A stretch of 64,000 nucleotides of DNA, taken from assembly GCA_002343505.1 (NCBI GenBank), contig DDQZ01000014.1:10321-74320 (forward strand). Reading direction: 5' to 3'. Made by a program: the position numbers and the translations under genes. Shown in pieces: positions 36,741 through 43,494 of this stretch; the stretch's first letter is position 1; each line of letters opens with the position of its first letter. This DNA is from Verrucomicrobiaceae bacterium UBA2429. GTDB taxonomy: Bacteria > Verrucomicrobiota > Verrucomicrobiia > Verrucomicrobiales > Verrucomicrobiaceae. Below the pieces are notes generated by a model. That model saw only the letters and a program-made list of their open reading frames with translations, was not told the DNA's origin and did not search any database.

Positions 36741-37185
36741 AACCACGAATGGACACGAATACACACGAATGTTTTTCTGATGAGTTGCTGCATGGCAAAC
36801 TCGTGTACTCGATTGTGGGCGCTGCTTATGAGGTTTTGAAGGGGTTGCGACATGGCCTGCATGAAAAGCCGTATGAGAACGCGATGGTGGTGGAACTGCG
36901 ACTGCGCGGGCATGCGCTTGATCAGCAGAGACGCTTTGAAGTCGCGTATAAAGGCGAGCATGTCGGCGAGTTCGTTCCCGACCTCATCGTGGATGGAGCC
37001 GTGGTCGTGGACGCCAAGGTGATTGACCGCATCACCAATCTGGAACGCGGCCAGATGCTCAATTACCTTCGCATCACAGGTCTGCGCGTCGGCCTCATCA
37101 TCAACTTTCACAAACCCAAGCTCGAATGGGAGCGTGTCATTCTCTGATTCAATCCATTCGTGTTTATTCGTGACCATTCGTGGTT
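36741..37185. mobile_element. GxxExxY nuclease cassette bounded by 31-bp inverted repeats of CACGAAT iterons
   Basis: The left arm is 36741-36771 and the right arm 37155-37185; the right arm, reverse-complemented, matches the left at 29 of 31 bases. Each arm contains three CACGAAT motifs exactly 10 bp apart (36744, 36754, 36764; and inverted at 37156, 37166, 37176). The cassette carries one gene and sits in the spacer between two aldehyde dehydrogenase genes of the deoC operon. No clear target-site duplication is seen (outer flanks agtaa and caaaa). Mobility is inferred, not shown. Confidence 0.65.
36749..37147 (+). CDS. GxxExxY protein, PD-(D/E)XK nuclease superfamily
   Basis: 132 residues. 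Family signature G36-L-H-E39-K-P-Y42 (GLHEKPY). The nuclease core is visible: Pro77-Asp78 in FVPDLIVDG, then VVVDAKVID with Asp88-x-Lys90, i.e. a PD...DxK site, and Glu39 as an N-terminal acidic residue. A final RVGLIINFHKP strand and Trp near the end complete the fold. The start codon lies inside the left inverted repeat, so residues 1-8 (MDTNTHEC) are encoded by the CACGAAT iterons. Members of this family are widespread but have no established function. Codon use resembles the host. Confidence 0.82.
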   Translation: MDTNTHECFSDELLHGKLVYSIVGAAYEVLKGLRHGLHEKPYENAMVVELRLRGHALDQQRRFEVAYKGEHVGEFVPDLIVDGAVVVDAKVIDRITNLERGQMLNYLRITGLRVGLIINFHKPKLEWERVIL

Positions 37186-37196
37186 CAAAAAATCTT

Positions 37197-38063
37197 ATGT
37201 CCCGCCTTCACATCACCAAAACCCCCAAATGCTACGTCGGCGGTGCTTTCATTCGCAGTGAAAGCGGACGCGTCACGGAGCTGAATGATGCTTCGGGGGC
37301 GTTTTTCGCGAACATCCCGCAGTGCACGCGGAAGGACCTGCGGAATGCCGTCGAGGCCGCCGCGAAGGCGGGGCCGGGCTGGGCGAAGAGGTCGGCGTTC
37401 AATCGCGGGCAGATCTTGTATCGGCTGACGGAGATGATGGAGGCGCGTGGTGTCGAGCTGGCGGACAGCATCACCTTGAGCGGTGTTTCGAAGGCGGAGG
37501 CCTCGCGGGAGGTCGCGGCGGCGATTGAGCGCGTGGTGCATTACGCGGGCTGGACGGACAAATACGAGCAGGTGCTCGGCAGCGTGAATCCGGTGGCCTC
37601 GGCGCACTTCAATTTCACCGTTACCGAGCCGATGGGCATCGTCGGCATCCTCGCGCCGGATGACGCGCCCGTTTTGGGCCTGCTGTCGCTCATTTTGCCG
37701 GCGATCACGACCGGGAACAGCGTCGTCGCGCTCGCCAGCACCATGCAGCCGTATCCGAGCATCCTTTTGGGCGAAATGCTCGCCACCAGCGACCTGCCCG
37801 GCGGCGTGGTGAATCTGCTCACTGGCGTGCGCAGCGAGTTGATCCCCACTTTTGCCACGCACGAGCACCTCCGTGCCCTCAGCGGCGTGGCGAACGCGGA
37901 GGAGCGCAAAGCCCTGCGACTCGGCGCGGCGGAGAGTGTGAAGCGCGTGCACTTGCGCAAGGCCGAGGAGCCCATCGACTGGTTCGCGGACAAAATGCAG
38001 GGCGCGGAGGAGATCCGTGCGCTGGTCGAGTTCAAGACGACGTGGCATCCTGTGGGCGGATAA
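37197..38063 (+). CDS. ALDH-like protein lacking the catalytic half
   Basis: 288 residues. The N-terminal and cofactor-binding part matches aldehyde dehydrogenases (KCYVGGAFIRSESGR, YAGWTDKYEQVLGS, VTEPMGIVGILAPDDAPVLG, GGVVNLLTG). The usual PWNFP is APDDAP here. Sequence after ~240 (VSGVANAEERK-like region, then LRLGAAESVKRVHL) ends at WHPVGG without the ELGGK block, the catalytic Cys or the C-terminal oligomerisation arm. The frame has no internal stop, so it is either a naturally short partner subunit or a truncated copy. It is the last gene of the deoC group; without the cassette it would start about 20 bp after the intact ALDH. Confidence 0.72.
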   Translation: MSRLHITKTPKCYVGGAFIRSESGRVTELNDASGAFFANIPQCTRKDLRNAVEAAAKAGPGWAKRSAFNRGQILYRLTEMMEARGVELADSITLSGVSKAEASREVAAAIERVVHYAGWTDKYEQVLGSVNPVASAHFNFTVTEPMGIVGILAPDDAPVLGLLSLILPAITTGNSVVALASTMQPYPSILLGEMLATSDLPGGVVNLLTGVRSELIPTFATHEHLRALSGVANAEERKALRLGAAESVKRVHLRKAEEPIDWFADKMQGAEEIRALVEFKTTWHPVGG

Positions 38064-38100
38064 AAGTCTTGAAGCGGAAATGGTTCACGCTGCCCAAACC

Positions 38101-39174
38101 TCACTTTGAGAACTGGGCGATCAGCACCACCACGAGCAGGGCGAGGATGACGGCGATGGCGATCTTCACCCAGCTTAGCGGATACTCGCCTGTGATGCGT
38201 CCCGTTGCTCCGTTGACGGCGACTTGATAATTTTTCTTCCCGTATGTGTAGCTTAGCAGCCACAAGGGCAGCAGCACATGCTTGAAGGTCTGGCCGGTAT
38301 AGGCGGGAGAGATGCGGAGGTTGCGGTGAGTGTCGCCAGGCACGCGCGCGGCGCACATGGAGCGCAGTTCGCCATCCATTCGCTCGCGCGAGTGCTTGGC
38401 GGCCTGGATAAGGTCCAGTTGATACTGCTCCACCACCCAGCCGGAGAGGTACCCAGCATCATAGGGGACGAGGCCGGTGGTCGTTGGGAAAGGTTCGAGG
38501 CCTTTGAGAAGCTTTGGATGCACGCCTTTGGACGCGGGGACGAGCATGTCGTCAAAGCTGTGGCTGACTCTGCCGCTGGCGCTTTCCCAGCGGGTGCGGC
38601 GCTGCTGGCGGCCCTGGCTGTCGCGTGTGTAATAGTGGTAACCCGCCTCCGCCTGCCAGGGGCAGTCGGCATGGGCGTCAAAGGTCCAGTAAGGCAGGTA
38701 AAGTCCGTGCAGAGTGTCGGTTAGCGCCTTGTCCTTGAGATTACGTCGTGCCCAGAAGTGGCTGCCATACCAGAGGCGGATGTCCTCCCGCACCTGGCTC
38801 TGGGAGACTTTGAACGGCAGTAGGCTGCCGGGGCGGATGGGTGCGCCGGTGTCGTTCAGCGGCAGCAGGGCGGGGGAGCCGCAGAAGTCGCAGTTTTTGG
38901 CGACATGGGCGGCGTCGAAAACGGAAATGGCCTGGCAGCTCTGGCAGCGCACGGATTTGCGCTCCGCCTTCCACCCGCGCTGGTCGTCGGGTATGGCGCG
39001 CAGGGCGGCGGCAAGGTCGCTTTCCTCCACGAGGCTGCCGTCGGCCTTGAGTTCGGCGGGGGATTCGGTGCCGCAGTAAGGGCAGACAAGCGCCTGTTTT
39101 GAGGGCGTCCACACCGCCTCCGCGCCGCAGGCTGGACAGGAGAATTTATGAATCGCGGTCGTGGTTTCCGTCAT
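38101..39174 (-). CDS. Zinc-ribbon protein with C-terminal membrane span
   Basis: 357 residues. Two zinc-ribbon pairs: CPACG/CPYCG (Cys13, 16, 31, 34) and CQSCQ/CDFCG (Cys77, 80, 95, 98). The middle region includes RPGSLLPFKVSQSQVREDIR, LPYWTFDAHADCPWQAEAGY and FDDMLVPASKG, seen in conserved uncharacterised zinc-ribbon proteins. The last ~30 residues (WVKIAIAVILALLVVVLIAQF) form one membrane anchor, so the ribbon domains are probably cytosolic. Start ATG 39174 (MTETTT) is used rather than one 48 bp upstream. Function unknown. Confidence 0.78.
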   Translation of the reverse strand: MTETTTAIHKFSCPACGAEAVWTPSKQALVCPYCGTESPAELKADGSLVEESDLAAALRAIPDDQRGWKAERKSVRCQSCQAISVFDAAHVAKNCDFCGSPALLPLNDTGAPIRPGSLLPFKVSQSQVREDIRLWYGSHFWARRNLKDKALTDTLHGLYLPYWTFDAHADCPWQAEAGYHYYTRDSQGRQQRRTRWESASGRVSHSFDDMLVPASKGVHPKLLKGLEPFPTTTGLVPYDAGYLSGWVVEQYQLDLIQAAKHSRERMDGELRSMCAARVPGDTHRNLRISPAYTGQTFKHVLLPLWLLSYTYGKKNYQVAVNGATGRITGEYPLSWVKIAIAVILALLVVVLIAQFSK

Positions 39175-39309
39175 TGGCCGCCATTCTGCCGCTGCCGGTT
39201 CGGCGATCAAATTCAAACTCATTCGATTCGTCGTGATCCGCGCGAACTACCGGCGTGGCGGACCGTTAAACACAGGTCATTTCACGCTCCATCCAGCCCG
39301 GCCGCTCAC

Positions 39310-40416
39310 ATGCGCATCCAACGAATCCCGTCCCTCCTCCTTCCGGTTTTCATTTCATTCCCACTGCTCGCGGCTGCCGCCGGTTTGAGGGCTGCGGCGC
39401 CGCATGTGACGGGAGGCAAACCCCTGCCGCCCCTGCCTGAGGGGGCCTTCACTTTGGTGGTGATCCCGGACACGCAATCCTACGCGGGCAAAGGCTGCAA
39501 AGCCACGCCTGACAGCACGGATTCAGTGACCAACAGCAACCTGGAGGCGCAGGTTCAGTGGATCACCGCCAACCGCGAGGCGCAGAACATTGTCTTCGTC
39601 ACCCATGTCGGCGACATCGTGGACCAAAACAACGACGAGCAATGGTCGGTTGCGAAGCGGCATCTCGACCAACTGCGTGGCGTGGCGCCGTTCGCGCTCA
39701 CGGTGGGCAATCATGACATGACCAGCAATGGCGACGCGCGGCTGTTCCAGCGGCATTTTCCCGCCGCGAGCTTCGCGGATCAACCCTGGTATCTCGAATC
39801 CTACCGCCATGACCGCAGGGATCAGCACGTCTCGGCGGACAACGTCAACAGCGCGCAGGTGTTCAGCGCCGGCGGCCTTGATTTCCTGCACCTGAGCCTG
39901 GAGTGCAACGCGCCGGATGATGTGCTGGCCTGGGCGGACGCGGTGCTGCGCAGGCACCCGGAAAGGCTCGCCATCATCACCACCCACATGGACCTCGGGA
40001 TCGAGAACAAACCCGCGACCACGGAGGGCTATATCCATGATCCGAAGGGCCGCATGCGCTGGACGAAAATCCACGGGGAGCGCGGCAACAGCGGCGCGTG
40101 GATGTGGGGCAAGCTTTACCGCAAACATGCCAATCTGCGCTTCATCCTCTGCGGAGACCAAAGCCGCGTCACCGCCCTCCGCCGCGAGGACAGGGCTGAT
40201 GACGGCCACGTCATTCATTCCCTGCTGAGCGACTACATGAGTCAGCCGGTGCTGCGTCTCATGCGTTTTTTACCTGCGGAGCAGCGCGTGGATGTGCTGA
40301 CTTATGAGGTGGGGCGGGGTTTTCTCGTGGAGAGCGCGCTCCATGTGCCGGAAACCGGCCAGCATCAGTTTTCGCTGCATCTTCCTCCGCGGCCGGGCCG
40401 CGCCCCGTCGTCATGA
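39310..40416 (+). CDS. Exported metallophosphoesterase (calcineurin-like)
   Basis: 368 residues with signal peptide MRIQRIPSLLLPVFISFPLLAA followed by a Gly/Pro spacer. Binuclear-metal motifs are in order: Asp54 in VVIPDTQSYAG, HVGDIVDQNND, TVGNHDMTSNGD and IITTHMDLGIENK, then ILCGDQSRV. The typical final GHxH is replaced by CGDQSR, so catalysis should be treated with caution. It probably acts in the periplasm on phosphate esters. The start is placed at the signal peptide; a longer frame upstream is unlikely. Confidence 0.82.
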   Translation: MRIQRIPSLLLPVFISFPLLAAAAGLRAAAPHVTGGKPLPPLPEGAFTLVVIPDTQSYAGKGCKATPDSTDSVTNSNLEAQVQWITANREAQNIVFVTHVGDIVDQNNDEQWSVAKRHLDQLRGVAPFALTVGNHDMTSNGDARLFQRHFPAASFADQPWYLESYRHDRRDQHVSADNVNSAQVFSAGGLDFLHLSLECNAPDDVLAWADAVLRRHPERLAIITTHMDLGIENKPATTEGYIHDPKGRMRWTKIHGERGNSGAWMWGKLYRKHANLRFILCGDQSRVTALRREDRADDGHVIHSLLSDYMSQPVLRLMRFLPAEQRVDVLTYEVGRGFLVESALHVPETGQHQFSLHLPPRPGRAPSS

Positions 40417-40460
40417 TGAGGCGAGGCGCAAGGCGAGGAGAGAAGCCAAATTCGGCGGGA

Positions 40461-41444
40461 TCACTTGAGCACGGGGCGCAGCAGCATGTTGCGGTAGTCC
40501 ACGTTGGTATGGTCGCCCTGGAGGAAGATGGGGCCGGGCTTTGACTCGTCGCTGGTCAGGGCGCCTCCGGTGCAGCCGAGCACGGGCTGGTTGTCTATGA
40601 TGGTGGTGCCGTTGAGGATGACGGTGAGGTGGCGGTCCACGAGGGTGATGTCGAGGGTCTGCCATTCACCGACGGGTTTTTCGGCGGCGACAGATGGCGT
40701 GATGCGGCTGTAAAGAGCGCCCATGTGGTGCGAGTCCACGGGTTTGCCAAAGCTCTCCATGACCTGCACCTCATAGATGCCGCGCAGGTAGATGCCGCTG
40801 TTGCTGGCCTCCTGGGTGCGGACTTCGAGAGTCAGATTGAAGTCTTCGAACTCTGCGCCGGTGCGCAGATTGCCAAAGTGTTTGCCGGGCTCCTTGACGA
40901 CGCGGTTCATGAGCACGCCGTCCTCCACTTTCCAGCCGTTGAGGTCGGCTTCGTTGACCAGCCGCCAGCCGCTGAGATCACTGCCGTTGAAAAGCGACAC
41001 CGGCATGCCGAACTTGATTTTTGCCAGGTCTGGACGCGGCGGCAGCGCCGGGATGCGTTTGCCAGTGAACTCGCCCTGGCCGAATTCCTTGCCGTCATCC
41101 TTTGCCTTCACGGTGGCACCGGTAAGCGCGTCCCCGCTGACTTGCACGGTCAGCGTCTCGGTGACTATTTCGTTGATCTCCCCGCCGGCCTTGTTCTTGC
41201 GTTTGGCATTGGAGAGGCGTGTGACGAGCAGTTTGCCATCCTTGATCTCCGCCCCCTGAGCGGGCACGACACTGCCGCCGCCCCAGAGCACGCTGGCGGT
41301 GAGCGCTCCGTCCTTTTCCTCGACGCCGAGCCATCCGGCGCGTCCGCCGGGCAGTTCCAAAGCCCAGCGTCCGAGATACGGATTGTCCGCGGCAATGGCG
41401 GAGGAGGTGAGAAACAGCGCGGCGAGGAGATGTGTGATTTTCAT
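40461..41444 (-). CDS. Exported 3-keto-disaccharide hydrolase family protein (DUF1080)
   Basis: 327 residues with signal peptide MKITHLLAALFLTSSAIA. The N-terminal part (YLGRWALELPGGRAGWLGVE) is a lineage-type beta domain. The C-terminal ~190 residues fit the DUF1080 concanavalin-like fold: VSLFNGSDLSGWRLVN, WKVEDGVLMN, FEDFNLTLEVRTQEASNSGIYLRG, YEVQVMES and GEWQTLDITLVDRHLTVILNG. Family members hydrolyse 3-keto-glycosides or bind glycans; no oxidoreductase partner is adjacent. The start at 41444 places the signal peptide first. Confidence 0.85.
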   Translation of the reverse strand: MKITHLLAALFLTSSAIAADNPYLGRWALELPGGRAGWLGVEEKDGALTASVLWGGGSVVPAQGAEIKDGKLLVTRLSNAKRKNKAGGEINEIVTETLTVQVSGDALTGATVKAKDDGKEFGQGEFTGKRIPALPPRPDLAKIKFGMPVSLFNGSDLSGWRLVNEADLNGWKVEDGVLMNRVVKEPGKHFGNLRTGAEFEDFNLTLEVRTQEASNSGIYLRGIYEVQVMESFGKPVDSHHMGALYSRITPSVAAEKPVGEWQTLDITLVDRHLTVILNGTTIIDNQPVLGCTGGALTSDESKPGPIFLQGDHTNVDYRNMLLRPVLK

Positions 41445-41582
41445 TTGGGTCGGCAGTTTGGCTGGCAATGCAGATGTAGCCGGAAGATCGCGGATGAAAA
41501 GAGGAGATGTCACTCACGCGCCGCATGAACAATGTTGGCGACAGCGAAGAAGTACGCCATACTGCGCGCCCATCTCCCGAAC

Positions 41583-43430
41583 ATGACCGAATCTGAAGCG
41601 ACTCCCGACAACCCTGCGCAGCCTTCCGCCGCGCAGGTGGACCTCTCCCAACTGCGCATGATGCCCGCCTGGGTCGCCGGCATGAGCAGCCTTGCGAACC
41701 CGGCCAAGTATGAGGAGCGCGAGGAACGGGAAGAACGCCGCGGCCAGCGGCCCGGCGGCAGGGACCGCAGAGACGGTCCGCCACCCCGCAGAGACGGCCC
41801 GCCGCCGCGCCGTGACGGCGGCGCGGGAGGCAGGGGGGAATTCCGCCCGCGCGGCGAGCGCCGCGAGGGCCAGGGAGGAGGGCAGCGTGACAGGCGCGAA
41901 GGCCAGCGCCATCAAGGCGAGCAAGGGCATCAGCCACGCGAGCGGATGGAGCTGCCAAAGGACATCCAGGTGGTCATCGAGCCGCGCGATTCAGCCGTCG
42001 AGGCGCTGGCGGCGCACATCCGCGCCAGCGGGCACGCCTTCAGCATGTTCGATGCCGCGCGTCTCGTGCTGGCCGATGGCGAGCGCTTCCAGGCGCGCTT
42101 CATCTGCGCGCCTGAGCGCGCGCAGGGGCTGTTCCAGACTCCGGCGAACGTGGGCCTCTACCTCACTCGCGAGGAGGCTCTCTCCCATGTGCTGCGCGGC
42201 GCGGGCATCGAGCAGTATTACCGCTGCGAGGAGATCGAGTTGGAGGAGCCGAAGGGGGACTTCAAAGCGGTCGGCGTCTGCGGCATCTCCGGGGAGCTGC
42301 TTGGCCCGCCGAATCATCACAGCTTCCAGACCGCTCTCCTGCGCCTGCACCGCGAGCGTTTTTCCAACCTGCCCTTGGAGGACTACAAGCGCCGCGTGCG
42401 GACCGAGACGGGCGAGGAGGTGGTGGCGAAGTGGAAGGAGCAGCAGCGCAAGGGTCAGCGCTGGATTTACATCAAGGAACAGTCCGGGGACGCGGAGCCC
42501 GTGGCATTTGCCGGCCGCGCCGAGATGGAGGCGCACTTCCGCCGCACGCATGGCGATGACGCCTGCGCCGAGGTGCGCGAGGCTGTCTTCACCGGCCAGC
42601 CGGACAAGACGCGCATTTCCCACGCGCTCGTTTTGCTGGCGCGCAACGCGGTGGACGCGGCGCGCAAGCATCTCTTCGAAATGTCGCAAAAACTCGCGGG
42701 CGGTTTCGAGCGCCGGCATTTGAAACTCTTCAAGCGCAGGGCCGGGAAGCTCTTTGTCTGCCGCGTGAAGCCGAGGCCGGTGGACCCGGGTGTCGTGTTT
42801 TCCGAGCGCGTTTCGCGCATCGTGGAGATTCTCAAATCCACCCAGGGCATCGCCATCAACGACCTTGTGGAAAAACTTGCCCCCGCGAAATCCTCGGATG
42901 TGAGCATCCCCGGTGCCGCCCCGGAAAATACGGAGACTGCGCAGGACGAGCCGGTCTCAGCCGAAAACGCCGCGTCCCCCGCAGTCAGACACCAACTCAC
43001 CGACGAGCAAATCTCCGTGCTCAAGGACATCCGCTGGCTGACCAACGAAGGCTACGTCATCGAATATTCCGACGGCATGGTCTTCCTCGGTGTCCAGGGC
43101 GAGCCTGCATCGGCGAAGCCGAAGACGGATAAGCCCGCACCCGAACCCAAGGCCGTGCCTGTGGCTGAGGAGCAGCCTGTGTCTGCCGCGAACGTGCTGG
43201 CTGAGAGCGCCGAAGCCGTCACACATGATGCCGCGAGTGTCACTGACGACGCGGCTGCCGGGGAGCCTGTGCCGGAGGCGACTGCGCCAGTTGAGGAAGC
43301 GCTTGAAGAGGTCGTCACCGCAGAAGTTCCCGTCGAAGACACCGGATCATCATCCGCTACCGAGACTGTGGAGGAGGAGACGACTGCCAGCAGCGAGGAA
43401 GCTCCGGCTTCCGTCGAAGCCAAGGACTGA
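41583..43430 (+). CDS. Arg/Gly-rich, acidic-tailed protein of unknown function
   Basis: 615 residues, not recognised. Three parts: residues ~45-120 are Arg/Gly/Glu-rich disordered sequence (REERRGQRPGGRDRRDGPPP, RGEFRPRGERREGQGG), a pattern of nucleic-acid-binding linkers. Residues ~125-440 are a globular core (PKDIQVVIEPRDSAVEALAA, GIEQYYRCEEIELEEPKGDF, HHSFQTALLRLHRERFSN, ISHALVLLARNAVDAARKHL). The last ~170 residues are Ala/Glu/Pro/Val-rich and acidic, with a DEQISVLKDIRWLTNEGYVIEYSDG winged-helix-like patch before them. An RNA-linked role is possible but speculative. ATG 41583 is used as start. Confidence 0.62.
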   Translation: MTESEATPDNPAQPSAAQVDLSQLRMMPAWVAGMSSLANPAKYEEREEREERRGQRPGGRDRRDGPPPRRDGPPPRRDGGAGGRGEFRPRGERREGQGGGQRDRREGQRHQGEQGHQPRERMELPKDIQVVIEPRDSAVEALAAHIRASGHAFSMFDAARLVLADGERFQARFICAPERAQGLFQTPANVGLYLTREEALSHVLRGAGIEQYYRCEEIELEEPKGDFKAVGVCGISGELLGPPNHHSFQTALLRLHRERFSNLPLEDYKRRVRTETGEEVVAKWKEQQRKGQRWIYIKEQSGDAEPVAFAGRAEMEAHFRRTHGDDACAEVREAVFTGQPDKTRISHALVLLARNAVDAARKHLFEMSQKLAGGFERRHLKLFKRRAGKLFVCRVKPRPVDPGVVFSERVSRIVEILKSTQGIAINDLVEKLAPAKSSDVSIPGAAPENTETAQDEPVSAENAASPAVRHQLTDEQISVLKDIRWLTNEGYVIEYSDGMVFLGVQGEPASAKPKTDKPAPEPKAVPVAEEQPVSAANVLAESAEAVTHDAASVTDDAAAGEPVPEATAPVEEALEEVVTAEVPVEDTGSSSATETVEEETTASSEEAPASVEAKD

Positions 43431-43494
43431 GCCTGAAAACGCGGACCAGTCAGAAGGCCGCGGATTTCCCTATTTTACGCAGCGCCCTTCCATC

